DNA of 64,000 nt from Bacteroidales bacterium. Lineage in GTDB: Bacteria > Bacteroidota > Bacteroidia > Bacteroidales > UBA932. The position numbers were made by a program, and so were the translations under genes. The stretch spans positions 49,820 through 113,819 of the forward strand of contig JAGAIY010000019.1 of assembly GCA_017626355.1 (NCBI GenBank). Direction: 5' to 3'. How positions within the stretch are numbered: the first letter of the stretch is position 1; each line of letters opens with the position of its first letter. Below the pieces are notes generated by a model. That model saw only the letters and a list, made by a program, of their open reading frames with translations. It had not been told where the DNA came from and did not search any database. Of the stretch, positions 53,943 to 62,921 are shown in pieces.

Positions 53943-56327
53943 CTATATCAGCAATGAGGCCACGCGGAAGGTTATGAAAGCGGCGACCCAAGCCAGAACT
54001 ATGGTATAGACAGCAGTAAGTATGGCCCATTTCCAGCTTCCGCTTTCCTTTCCGATGGCGATGAAGGTCGCCACACAAGGAAAATACAGCAGGATGAACA
54101 CCATATATGCCAACGCAGCCGCCGGAGTGACAGATCTTGTCAACGCCCTCTGCAGACGCGTGTCTCCCAAGGTATCCTCAACTCCCGTGATAGGTTCCTC
54201 GTCTGCGTACATCACACCTAAAGTACTGACCACAAGTTCCTTCGCACCGACTCCGGCTACGATTCCCACGCCCATTCTCCAATCGAAGCCCAGAGGCTCG
54301 AGCACCGGCTCCATCGCCTTACCGACATAGCCGATGAAAGAATGCTCCTGCTGTTCCTGCATGGTCGCATAGGCATCATGATTCGGATAATAGCTGAGGA
54401 ACCACATGGCCATGGAGCATATGAGTATGATGCCGCTCATCTTCTGAAGATACTGCTTTCCCTTCTCCCACGTATGGCGCAGGATGGACTTGCCGGTAGG
54501 CACCCTGTACGGAGGCAGTTCCATTACAAACGGCAGGTCGTCATCCTTCATATACCTGCTAATGACCTTGGCGGCCAGCACAGCCAGCAGTATTCCGAGA
54601 GCATAAAGCCCCAGAAGTACAAGACCCGCATGATGTGGGAAGAAGGCCCCGGCAATCAGGATATAGACCGGCATACGGCCTGCACATGACATCAGAGGTA
54701 TGATAAGCATGGTTATAAGGCGGCTCTTCGGACTCTCTATCGTCCTTGTGGCCATGATAGCCGGAACATTGCAGCCGAAGCCCATGACCATCGGAATGAA
54801 GGACTTGCCATGCAGACCTATCTTATGCATCAGACGATCCATTATAAAGGCCGCTCTTGCCATATATCCGGAATCTTCAAGAAGAGATATGAACAGATAC
54901 AGAAGGAGTATGTTCGGAAGAAACACAAGCACGCTTCCGACACCTCCGATGATGCCGTCGGTGACCAGATCCTTCAGCCACCCGTCTGCCATTATCGATG
55001 AAACGAAGGCCCCGAACTTCTGCACAAGCCACTCTATCCACCCCATCGGATACTCACCGAGCAAAAAGGTGGTGTTGAAGACAAGATAAAGCAGGAAGAA
55101 GAAAATCGGGAAAGCCAGCCATCTGTTGGTCACGATGGAATCTATCTTGTCCGTAAGGGTATGTCTGCGCCGCTTGCCCTTGTAAGGCTCATATGTCTCG
55201 GCAAGAGCACCCTGGACAAAAGCATATTTGGCATCGACTATCGCAGACTCGGCAGATACCCCCAGAATGGATTGCAGACGCCTGCTCTCCTCAAACCTTG
55301 CAGCTATTATCTCATCCCTGTCCGGAAGAGCCTCCACCACCTTCTCGACTTCACTGTCCGTCTCGAGATACTTTATGGAAAGATATCTTGTCGAATATCT
55401 GTATCTTATGTCGGTGTTTTTCTGTATGATAGACTTGATCCTGTCAATGGAGGCTTCAAGCTCCACCCCATGGTTTATGTGTATATGCCTGGCAATATGC
55501 GGATCGCTGCTCTCATATATCTGCACGACTGTATCGAAAAGGGCATCGATACCCTGGCCCGTACGGCTTACGGTAGGAACTACAGGCATACCGAGAAGAT
55601 AACCCAACTGCCTGATATCCAGCTTGTCTCCCCTTGCATTAAGTTCATCATACATGTTCAGGGCCATGACCACACGGAGGTTCATGTCGATAAGCTGCGT
55701 GGTAAGGTAAAGGTTGCGCTGCAGATTGGATGCATCCACTACATTCACAACCACATCCGGCATGTCATCGATCAGATTCCTGCGCACATACAGTTCTTCA
55801 GGGCTATACGCCGACAGGGAATATGTACCGGGGAGATCCACAAGAAGGAAACTGTAGCCGCCATGTTCGAACCTGCCTTCCTTGGCATCCACAGTGACTC
55901 CGCTGTAGTTGCCCACATGCTCATGGCTTCCTGAAGCCATATTGAAAAGCGAGGTCTTGCCGCAGTTAGGATTACCCACCAGAGCCACCTTGATCTGCTT
56001 TCTGCGCTGCTCCGCCATAGTTGTCATCTCACGTTCGATCCATGCCTCATCGGACTCGATGGCAGGAAGAGCCTCGCGAGAGGAAAGCATCTCCTTTGCT
56101 TCACTTTCACTTATGACCTCTATCTTGGAAGCCTCTTCACGACGGAGCGAGATCTTATATCCGATTATCTCATACTCAATAGGATCCCTTAGAGGGGCAT
56201 TAAGAATGACCTTCACCTTATTGCCCTTCACAAAACCCATCTCGATTATTCTCTTGCGGAAGCTGCCGTGGCCATACACCTTTACAACCACAGCCTTCTC
56301 GCCCGTCTTAAGTTCAGAAAGCTTCAT
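53943..56327 (-). CDS. feoB: Fused FeoA-FeoB ferrous iron transporter
   Basis: Inner-membrane Fe(II) importer of 794 residues. Residues 1-75 are a FeoA (SH3-like) domain: LSELKTGEKAVVVKVYG, FVKGNKVKVIL, SLRREEASKIEV. After a linker comes the GTPase domain with P-loop GNPNCGKT (118-125) and G3 VDLPGTYSL. The FeoB membrane part has two Gate-type repeats (LFISLLEDSGYMARAAFIMD, FIPMVMGFGCNVPAIMATR; GVGIVAGVGAKELVVSTLGV). Separate feoA genes are usual in enterobacteria; the fused form is frequent in Bacteroidota. The promoter has TATCTTTG within a 16-bp palindrome right at the start codon. Confidence 0.96.
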   Translation of the reverse strand: MKLSELKTGEKAVVVKVYGHGSFRKRIIEMGFVKGNKVKVILNAPLRDPIEYEIIGYKISLRREEASKIEVISESEAKEMLSSREALPAIESDEAWIEREMTTMAEQRRKQIKVALVGNPNCGKTSLFNMASGSHEHVGNYSGVTVDAKEGRFEHGGYSFLLVDLPGTYSLSAYSPEELYVRRNLIDDMPDVVVNVVDASNLQRNLYLTTQLIDMNLRVVMALNMYDELNARGDKLDIRQLGYLLGMPVVPTVSRTGQGIDALFDTVVQIYESSDPHIARHIHINHGVELEASIDRIKSIIQKNTDIRYRYSTRYLSIKYLETDSEVEKVVEALPDRDEIIAARFEESRRLQSILGVSAESAIVDAKYAFVQGALAETYEPYKGKRRRHTLTDKIDSIVTNRWLAFPIFFFLLYLVFNTTFLLGEYPMGWIEWLVQKFGAFVSSIMADGWLKDLVTDGIIGGVGSVLVFLPNILLLYLFISLLEDSGYMARAAFIMDRLMHKIGLHGKSFIPMVMGFGCNVPAIMATRTIESPKSRLITMLIIPLMSCAGRMPVYILIAGAFFPHHAGLVLLGLYALGILLAVLAAKVISRYMKDDDLPFVMELPPYRVPTGKSILRHTWEKGKQYLQKMSGIILICSMAMWFLSYYPNHDAYATMQEQQEHSFIGYVGKAMEPVLEPLGFDWRMGVGIVAGVGAKELVVSTLGVMYADEEPITGVEDTLGDTRLQRALTRSVTPAAALAYMVFILLYFPCVATFIAIGKESGSWKWAILTAVYTIVLAWVAAFITFRVASLLI

Positions 56328-56342
56328 ATCTTTGCAAAGATA
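56327..56342 (-). promoter_or_regulatory. feoAB promoter -7 box inside a 16-bp palindrome
   Basis: TATCTTTGCAAAGATA is a perfect palindrome. Its minus-strand -7 box (56335-56342) ends eight bases before the ATG at 56327, so a leader of at most about three bases is expected. The palindrome touches the start codon. Confidence 0.55.
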
Positions 56343-56352
56343 CCAATATTTT

Positions 56353-56877
56353 TTACATATTGCGACTCTGGTCGACCCATATCAGATTCGAGGTGTCATA
56401 ACCCCTCCTGCGAGCCTCCTTCAGAACGGCCTCCTTCACTATCGAACTGATCTGAGGCGTCCTGGAAAGAATCCAGAGATAGTCGGCGCTCTTGCTGCCG
56501 ACAAGGGCGACCTGATAAAGGTCATCTACCATCAGTACATTGTAGTCGCTGTAGAAGAACAGGAAGAAGGATACTTCAAGGTGGGCTGGGTCATTCTTCG
56601 GATCAGGCTGGCGGGCCTTGCCGTCAGCAGTCTTTACGGCACCGTCCTTCCAGCCTGAATTGATGACATCTATCTTACCGTCATCACGCAGCAGATACTC
56701 TGCCGTCACATTCTGCATGCCACGTTCGAAACTGTGATCGAAGCGGGCGATTTCGTACCATGTCCCAAGATACCGCGAAAGATCGAAAGTGCGGATCGGG
56801 GAACTGTCATGCTGTCCGCCACGGGCAGCACAGAGTGCCGGAAACATAGCCAGCACAAAAGGAATCAGACGTTTCAT
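56353..56877 (-). CDS. Lipocalin-family protein (Blc-like), exported
   Basis: Small eight-strand beta-barrel binding hydrophobic ligands. The 174-residue protein has the lipocalin signature GTWYEIARFDHSFERGM and the later motifs DGKIDVINSGW and DYLWILSRTP. The signal peptide MKRLIPFVLAMFPALCAARG looks like a signal-peptidase-I type, while E. coli Blc is a lipoprotein. A strong hairpin ends six bases before the start codon, so translation or read-through from the sugar operon may be damped. Ligand not known. Confidence 0.9.
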   Translation of the reverse strand: MKRLIPFVLAMFPALCAARGGQHDSSPIRTFDLSRYLGTWYEIARFDHSFERGMQNVTAEYLLRDDGKIDVINSGWKDGAVKTADGKARQPDPKNDPAHLEVSFFLFFYSDYNVLMVDDLYQVALVGSKSADYLWILSRTPQISSIVKEAVLKEARRRGYDTSNLIWVDQSRNM

Positions 56878-56883
56878 AATAAA

Positions 56884-56915
56884 CCGGCGTTTAAGTGGTT
56901 TGACTTAAACGCCGG
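56884..56915 (-). terminator. Hairpin between mutarotase and lipocalin genes
   Basis: Thirteen-bp perfect stem CCGGCGTTTAAGT/ACTTAAACGCCGG with a six-base loop, followed on the minus strand by TTTATT and then the lipocalin ATG. It can end the upstream operon or occlude the lipocalin initiation region. Confidence 0.65.
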
Positions 56916-56935
56916 CAAATCAAAAACCATGCAGA

Positions 56936-57805
56936 TCACTCTACCTCTATGGTATATACACTGCTGAATCTTTCTCCTGGAGCAAGGACATTCATCCAGT
57001 CCTTGTCCTTGTATTCGCCTTCGTAATGAGCACGGTCGCAACGGCCGTACCATGGTTCGATGCAGATGAACGGAGCATTCTTTCCCGGAGGGGACCATAA
57101 GCCCACAAGCGGAGCATCGAAGCTCAGGCTGAGCCAAGGAGTACCGTCCTGACGATGCAGGGTCACCTTGCCGACCTGAGAGTCCTCAATGATGAAGGCA
57201 TCCTTGTCAAAAGAAGATGTGTCGAGCGGAAGCATTCCGTCCTTGAGAGGCAGAGGATATTTCACCCCGGCCTCGGCACAGCCCTTCTCACTGATCAGAA
57301 TATATTCTATTCCGTCCTTACGGTCAAAGGAGAAGAAGCCCCTCTCTTTGGTATCCGGGTCATAATCAGGATAATAGAACGCAGGATGGGCACCTATCTG
57401 GAAAGGCATCTCAGTTTCTCCGGGATTCGTAACCTCCCATATCACATCAACCTTGTTGTCATGGATACGATAGGCAATCTCCAGCACGAACGGCCATGGA
57501 TATTTCGCAAGAGTCTCCTCAGAAGACTCAAGCCTGTAACGTACCTCTGTTTCAGTCCGGTTCACAAGAGTGAAATCCATGTCACGGGCAAAGCCATGCT
57601 GGCCCATAGGATATTCCTTGCCATCAACACGATATTTTCCCTCCCAGACTGCTCCTACAATCGGGAACAGGACCGGCGAATGCCTTGCCCAGAACGCAGG
57701 ATCGGCCTGCCAGAGATATTCCACTTCACCTTTACGGATGCTGCAAAGTTCAGCACCATGTTCCTTTACTGAAACAGTAATAATATCGTTTCCTAATGTA
57801 ACCAT
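56936..57805 (-). CDS. Aldose 1-epimerase family protein (LacX-like)
   Basis: A 289-residue cytoplasmic beta-sandwich protein of the galactose mutarotase superfamily. Motifs: HGAELCSIRKGEVEYLWQA, SPVLFPIVGAVWEGKYRVDG, QHGFARDMDFTL (catalytic His region), QIGAHPAFYYP and FICIEPWYGRCD with the catalytic-Glu segment. It interconverts anomers of free sugars or acts on modified sugars; the exact substrate is unknown. It lies 13 bases after the GH92 stop and would act on sugars released by the GH3-GH92 pair. Confidence 0.88.
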   Translation of the reverse strand: MVTLGNDIITVSVKEHGAELCSIRKGEVEYLWQADPAFWARHSPVLFPIVGAVWEGKYRVDGKEYPMGQHGFARDMDFTLVNRTETEVRYRLESSEETLAKYPWPFVLEIAYRIHDNKVDVIWEVTNPGETEMPFQIGAHPAFYYPDYDPDTKERGFFSFDRKDGIEYILISEKGCAEAGVKYPLPLKDGMLPLDTSSFDKDAFIIEDSQVGKVTLHRQDGTPWLSLSFDAPLVGLWSPPGKNAPFICIEPWYGRCDRAHYEGEYKDKDWMNVLAPGERFSSVYTIEVE

Positions 57806-57818
57806 GATATCATCATAT

Positions 57819-59999
57819 TTATTTAAAGCAATCCTTGACAGGACGGTCAGTCATCTCAAATTCAAGACGGCCACCATTCATTATATCTTCATGAGAAATA
57901 AATGGTGCATCCAATGGCTTGCCGTTCAACTTTGCAGCCTTGATGTATTTGTTATCTTCCGAAACATTATTCGAAATTATCTCGAACTTATTTCCGTTTG
58001 TAAGACGGATAGATGCTTTTTCGAAAAGAGGACTTCCGATAGTGTACACATCCGATCCCGGAGTCACAGGATAGAAACCTAATGACGAGAAGACAACGAA
58101 TGAAGTCATACCACCTCCATCTTCATCTCCTGGAACTCCCATGAGGTCATTTCTGAACCATGTTTCAAGCATCTGACGGATTCTCTTCTGTGTCTTCCAT
58201 GGAGCTCCTGCATAATTATACAGATAAGGTACATGAAGCGAAGGCTCATTGGCCATAGAGAACTGACCGACATTGCCTGTATGGTCCGGAAGCATGGCGT
58301 AGAACTCAAATTTGCTACGACCGAGAGGCTCGGCAAACATACGGTCGAGTTCTGCATTGAACTTCTCGGATCCGCCCATAAGAGCAATCAGGTCAGGAAT
58401 GTTGTGCTGTACATCCCAGCGATATACCCAGCCGTTGTTTTCTCCATAATACTCACGCGCACCCATACCTCCACAGAAATCATACTCCAGGTCAGCTATA
58501 AATTCGCCGTTCTTGTCCTTCGGATGGAAGAACGCTGTCTCAGGATTGTACAGATTTCTGTAATTGAATGACTTATCGTAGAAATATGCAGCATCCTCGG
58601 CCTTTCCTGCCGCTTCCGCAATCTTTGACATGCACCAGCTGTCATATGAAGTACCGAGGGTCACAGCCACAGGCTGACGGTTTTCAAAATCGTGGACATT
58701 CGGATCTGTCTCCTTTTCACCCTTCTTCAAAGCCGGTATATATCCCTTGCTCCAGTAGAATTCATCGATCCAGCCAGCTGCATTTCCACACCATGGCGCC
58801 AAGGTTTTCTCGACAAGAGCATTCCTTGATGCTACATAGGCTTTCTGTACATCAACGTCTATACCCTTTACAATCGCATCAGCAAATGTCGCAATGGTAT
58901 GGTTACTGTTCATTCGGCGAGAGTCTCCGTTCACTTCTGGAAAGGTCGGCATCCACATGTTGCCCATATGCTCGGCCATTCTGATGAAAGAAGCAAGAAT
59001 ATCTTCCTCAACCTTCCTGTCCATAAGGATACGAAGAGGATGAGCCGCCCTGTAAGTGTCCCAGATCCAGTCGTCATTATAGAAAGGCACGCCGCCATCT
59101 TCATGAACAGAATTATCGAATGCACTCCAATAACGACCATCTTCGCTCATGCATATAGGCCTCTCGAAAGTTCTGTAATATGATGTATAGAATACAGTCA
59201 TATCGTCTTCAGAGCCACCGTCCACTGCAATTCGTCCGAGAGTCTCATTCCATATCTTCCTGCCTTCAAGAGCCAGCTTCTCCACATCATAGTGGTCAAT
59301 CTCTCTCCTGAGGTTCTTTTCCGCCTGATCCGAGCTGATGAACGAAACACCATATCTCACATTGAGGACAGGCTCCGAGAATGAAAGAACGGCACTGCTG
59401 CCCTCTTCGAATTCACAAAGATCCGATGCAACCGGCACCTGAGATGTCTCCATATAGACATACACCTTGGTCTGGTCTGTAACCGTCTGATAGCCTTTGA
59501 TCGCATTGCCGTCAATCTCTACTTCTCCGTCCATGCTGGAAAGCACCAGTTTCAACGGCTCCGAAGAACTGACACGATATATGGCAGACTGATGTGAAAG
59601 GGCATATTCCGCCTTGATGGCTCCGTCGGCAAGAAGCACATCAAATGAATATGGGGTGATATGCTCATTATCGTAACTTACAGGAATGACTGAAGCATCG
59701 ACTTCTCCCGTTGTTACAGAAAGCTTGAAAGCGGATCTTTCCCTATGATTCGTCACGATCACAGGAAGTCCGTTAAGATACTCGGAAGTATAGTCTGCCC
59801 TTTCCGGATATACTCTCAGCATCGAATTAGGAAGCTGGACAGTCGGGAAAGTAGGCACAAGAAGGTGGCTGATGTTTCCGATATACGGATCCACATAATC
59901 CACCGGTTCCTTCACCGGGCCATTTGAATCATTTACACATGAGACAAGACCCAGTGAAGACAGAATCAGCCAATAAAAGATTCGGAATATTTTATTCAT
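57819..59999 (-). CDS. GH92-family glycosidase, divergent, lipoprotein
   Basis: Second GH92 of the window, 726 residues, a lipoprotein (MNKIFRIFYWLILSSLGLVSC, Cys21), so probably at the surface. Conserved catalytic parts: GENNGWVYRWDVQHN (general-acid Glu region), ANEPSLHVPYLYNYAGAPWK, and GDEDGGGMTSFVVFSSLGFYP with Asp625 and Asp627. The N-terminus departs from the first GH92: it reads YVDPYIGNISHLLVPTFPTV in place of the usual GNTYPGA-x-x-PFGM pattern. This suggests altered specificity at the donor-sugar side, which is inference. It lies 20 bases after the GH3 stop. Confidence 0.9.
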   Translation of the reverse strand: MNKIFRIFYWLILSSLGLVSCVNDSNGPVKEPVDYVDPYIGNISHLLVPTFPTVQLPNSMLRVYPERADYTSEYLNGLPVIVTNHRERSAFKLSVTTGEVDASVIPVSYDNEHITPYSFDVLLADGAIKAEYALSHQSAIYRVSSSEPLKLVLSSMDGEVEIDGNAIKGYQTVTDQTKVYVYMETSQVPVASDLCEFEEGSSAVLSFSEPVLNVRYGVSFISSDQAEKNLRREIDHYDVEKLALEGRKIWNETLGRIAVDGGSEDDMTVFYTSYYRTFERPICMSEDGRYWSAFDNSVHEDGGVPFYNDDWIWDTYRAAHPLRILMDRKVEEDILASFIRMAEHMGNMWMPTFPEVNGDSRRMNSNHTIATFADAIVKGIDVDVQKAYVASRNALVEKTLAPWCGNAAGWIDEFYWSKGYIPALKKGEKETDPNVHDFENRQPVAVTLGTSYDSWCMSKIAEAAGKAEDAAYFYDKSFNYRNLYNPETAFFHPKDKNGEFIADLEYDFCGGMGAREYYGENNGWVYRWDVQHNIPDLIALMGGSEKFNAELDRMFAEPLGRSKFEFYAMLPDHTGNVGQFSMANEPSLHVPYLYNYAGAPWKTQKRIRQMLETWFRNDLMGVPGDEDGGGMTSFVVFSSLGFYPVTPGSDVYTIGSPLFEKASIRLTNGNKFEIISNNVSEDNKYIKAAKLNGKPLDAPFISHEDIMNGGRLEFEMTDRPVKDCFK

Positions 60000-60019
60000 A
60001 GCGTTGAACTCGAATAAGA

Positions 60020-62548
60020 TTACTCCTCAAGTCTGATGTCCGCAGAAGAACTGCCGACAAATACCTTCGGAAGGCCTTCTGGAATTACGAAGCACTTCTT
60101 CTCCTCGCTCCAGTAGCGGAGATCCTCCCTGCGTACAGGCACTGTTACGGTCTTGCTCTCACCCTTCTTAAGGAAGACTCTCTTGAAGCCCTTGAGTTCC
60201 TTGATAGGAGCCTTGCCTTCGTACTCAGGAAGCTGGACATATACCTGAGCGACCTCATCTCCATCGTACTTGCCTGTATTCTTGATTACAAATGAAACAT
60301 CTACAGTTTCACCGTTATCGACGACATTCAGATCTGAATACTTGAATGAAGTATAGCTGAGACCGTATCCGAACGGATAGAGGACGTCACCTGTGAAGTA
60401 TTTGTATGTACGCTTGGTGATATCATAATCATCAAATGCAGGAAGATCGTCGAGACTATAATGCCATGTCGATGTAAGTCTTCCGGCAGGATTGTATTTA
60501 CCGAAAAGAACCTCTGCTACAGCTGTACCTCCCTTTTCACCCGGATACCATGCATCCACGATAGCTGGCAGATTGACATTTTCCCATGTCAATGAGAGAG
60601 GGCTGCCGGCTACAAGAACAAGGATAGTTTTAGGGTTGATTCTGTAGAGTTCCCTGATGAATTCCTGCTGGTCTGCAGGGAGAGTGATTTCAGTTCTGTC
60701 CTGTCCTTCGCGCTCGATACTTCTGTTTATTCCCATTACAGCGACTACAGCATCACACTCGCGTGCCAGCTGACCTGCCTTTCCGTAAAGTTCTATACGT
60801 TCCTTCTCTCCAACCCTAGGAATACTCCATTTGATCTGTGCAATGGCGTGGTCTCTATCATTGTAATACTCGGCAACTACTTCATACTCCTTTCCTGCCT
60901 CAAGATTCAATGTAGCTCTTGTTCCTGTAGATCTGTCAAAGCGGAACAATTCCTTACCGTCAAATGTCAGTCTGCATGCATCATCAGCAGAAATCGTAAT
61001 GGTGTATTCTCCTGTAAGAGGAGCACGAAGAATACCTGTCCATCTTGCACTCATGGGAGCTGTAGGAATCATAGGATCCGGTGGTACATTGGCAGGATCA
61101 TAGTTGATCCACTTCTCTGTACGGACAACCGGTGTACCTTCGAAACCGGTTCCTGAATAATACTCAGCCTTCACACCATACGGATAATATTCCTCTGCAA
61201 TAAGTTCCAATCCGTCCTTTGCAGATACCCAGTTCGCATGGCGGACTTCCACCTTGTCACCTACCATTCTCTTGATTCCTTCAAGAATGGAAATAGGCTC
61301 AGAAGCCGGAACACCGCTATAGTCTCCGAATTCGCATGTAGATGCGTTGATTCCTACAACGGCAAGAGACTTGATTTTGTTCGGCTTCAAAGGAAGTATG
61401 CCATTGTTCTTGAGAAGAACGATTCCTTCGCGTGCTGTCTGAAGAGCAATCTGCTGATGTTTTTCAGAACCGATTACATCAGGACTGATCTTAGCATACG
61501 GGTTATCATCAGTCGAATCAAAGATTCCGAGCCTCATACGCGCTGTAAGAATACGTCTTGCAGCAGTATTGATATCCTCGTCAGTAACCATACCCATCTC
61601 GTAAGCCTTCTTCAGAGGCTCGATGTACACCTCGTCACCGCACTCAAGGTCAAGTCCTGCCTTGATCGACAATGTCGCAGCTGTCTCCGGAGCCTTTACA
61701 TACTCGTGAGCCTCATATATAAGAGAAGGACCGCCACAGTCAGAAACAACATATCCGTCAAAACCCCATTCTTCTCTGAGAACCTTTGTAAGAAGCCAAG
61801 GGTTACATGTACATGGAGTACCGTTGATTGCATTATATGCAGACATTATAGATGCAGCCTTGCCACGCTTTACCAATGCCTCATAAGGAACAAGGTAATA
61901 CTCGCGAAGCTGTTTCTCCGAAACCTGAGGATCACACTCAAAGCGGTTATGTTCCTCATTGTTTACAGCGAAATGCTTTGGAGTCGATACAACCTTAAGA
62001 TATCTCGGATCATCACCCTGTAGTCCCTGCACAAAGGCTGTTCCTATTTCAGATGTAAGATGCGGATCCTCTCCATAAGTTTCGGGAGTTCTTCCCCAAC
62101 GCGGGTCGCGGGCAAGATTCACTGTAGGAGACCAGAAAGTGAGGACATCACTGAACTGCTGTGTCTGCAGACGTCCCTGGTCAAGTTCATTCCATTTTGC
62201 ACGCGCTTCATCAGAGATTACAGTTGAAACCTGCTTGATGAGCTCAGGGTCCCAAGTAGAAGCAAGTGCTATAGCCTGTGGGAAAACCGTGAAATTACCA
62301 GGTCTGACAACTCCATGAAGAGCCTCGTTTCCATGGTAATACTTATCATAGCCAAGTCTTTCGTTAGCTGGAGATGTAGCTCTGAGAAGATCAATCTTTT
62401 CATCTACAGTCATTCTGCCGAGAAGATCCTCTACACGCTCCGCTATAGGAGCATCTTCATTCTTCCACAATGGTTCCTGCGCAATTGTCGTCGAAGCAAA
62501 TCCCAACATTATTGCAAACGACAAGAAACAAAAATAAATCTTTTTCAT
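60020..62548 (-). CDS. GH3 glycosidase with PA14 domain, exported
   Basis: Glycoside hydrolase family 3, exo-acting beta-glucosidase/beta-xylosidase type, 842 residues. The signal peptide is cleaved near TIAQ. N-terminal barrel motifs: ALHGV, WSPTVNLARDPRWGRTPETY, STPKHFAVNNEEH (Lys191-His192) and the nucleophile Asp270 in GYVVSDCGG. The alpha/beta sandwich begins near residue 345 (SDVIGSEKHQQIALQTAREG style). A PA14 domain is inserted at about 455-585 (VKAEYYSGTGFEGTPVV ... YNDRDHAIAQIKW), as in several beta-glucosidases. The C-terminal fibronectin-like domain ends DLRYWSEEKKCFV. Promoter 33 bases upstream; first gene of GH3-GH92-mutarotase-lipocalin. Confidence 0.95.
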   Translation of the reverse strand: MKKIYFCFLSFAIMLGFASTTIAQEPLWKNEDAPIAERVEDLLGRMTVDEKIDLLRATSPANERLGYDKYYHGNEALHGVVRPGNFTVFPQAIALASTWDPELIKQVSTVISDEARAKWNELDQGRLQTQQFSDVLTFWSPTVNLARDPRWGRTPETYGEDPHLTSEIGTAFVQGLQGDDPRYLKVVSTPKHFAVNNEEHNRFECDPQVSEKQLREYYLVPYEALVKRGKAASIMSAYNAINGTPCTCNPWLLTKVLREEWGFDGYVVSDCGGPSLIYEAHEYVKAPETAATLSIKAGLDLECGDEVYIEPLKKAYEMGMVTDEDINTAARRILTARMRLGIFDSTDDNPYAKISPDVIGSEKHQQIALQTAREGIVLLKNNGILPLKPNKIKSLAVVGINASTCEFGDYSGVPASEPISILEGIKRMVGDKVEVRHANWVSAKDGLELIAEEYYPYGVKAEYYSGTGFEGTPVVRTEKWINYDPANVPPDPMIPTAPMSARWTGILRAPLTGEYTITISADDACRLTFDGKELFRFDRSTGTRATLNLEAGKEYEVVAEYYNDRDHAIAQIKWSIPRVGEKERIELYGKAGQLARECDAVVAVMGINRSIEREGQDRTEITLPADQQEFIRELYRINPKTILVLVAGSPLSLTWENVNLPAIVDAWYPGEKGGTAVAEVLFGKYNPAGRLTSTWHYSLDDLPAFDDYDITKRTYKYFTGDVLYPFGYGLSYTSFKYSDLNVVDNGETVDVSFVIKNTGKYDGDEVAQVYVQLPEYEGKAPIKELKGFKRVFLKKGESKTVTVPVRREDLRYWSEEKKCFVIPEGLPKVFVGSSSADIRLEE

Positions 62549-62580
62549 ACAATGGTTTTATTTTTAATGCCAATAAAATC

Positions 62581-62611
62581 CAAAGATACAGACTATTTGC
62601 AAAAAAAGCAA
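62581..62611 (-). promoter_or_regulatory. Promoter of the GH3 operon
   Basis: Minus strand: TTG (rc of 62609-62611), 20 bases, TATCTTTG (rc of 62581-62588), 32 bases before the ATG. Confidence 0.7.
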
Positions 62612-62650
62612 TCTAAAAACGAATCCTCAGAAGAGAGCAAAAAAAGAAAA

Positions 62651-62678
62651 AGAGGAAACTTCTTTCGAAATTTCCTCT
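62651..62678 (-). terminator. Terminator after tRNA-Leu
   Basis: Eight-bp stem AGAGGAAA/TTTCCTCT, followed on the minus strand by TTTTCTTTTT. It lies 13 bases past the tRNA 3' end. Confidence 0.85.
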
Positions 62679-62690
62679 CTCGTATCGGGG

Positions 62691-62773
62691 TGCGGTGGGC
62701 GAGACTCGAACTCGCACAGGATTACTCCCACTACCCCCTCAAAGTAGCGTGTCTACCATTTCACCACCACCGC
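62691..62773 (-). tRNA. tRNA-Leu (anticodon GAG)
   Basis: The 83-base cloverleaf was folded by hand on the minus strand. Acceptor GCGGTGG/CCACCGC with discriminator A; D arm GTG/CAC; anticodon stem CTACT/GGTAG with loop TTGAGGG, so anticodon GAG, reading CUC/CUU; long variable arm of 15 bases as in class II tRNAs; T arm GCGAG-TTCGAGT-CTCGC. CCA is not encoded. Confidence 0.95.
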
Positions 62774-62860
62774 TTTGTTTTGGGATTGCAAAGATACGCA
62801 CAAAAATTAAAAGTCCAAACTTTTTTGAAGATTTTTTCACTTTTTCTTGAATTTTTATTG

Positions 62861-62906
62861 AAAATCCCCCGAAAAGGGGCTGATTCCAGCATTTTCGGGG
62901 GATTTT
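62861..62906 (-). terminator. Terminator after the DUF1080 gene
   Basis: Fifteen-bp perfect stem (62861-62875 with 62892-62906) with a 16-base loop; the minus-strand 3' side ends GGGGGATTTTCAAT. It lies 15 bases past the stop and separates the gene from tRNA-Leu. Confidence 0.75.
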
Positions 62907-62921
62907 TCTCAAGCAAAAGTC

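Noticed and set aside
56936-62548. A classical polysaccharide utilisation locus around GH3-GH92
   Set aside because: No SusC/SusD pair or regulator is next to these genes; the susCD pair is 10 kb away and separated by unrelated units.
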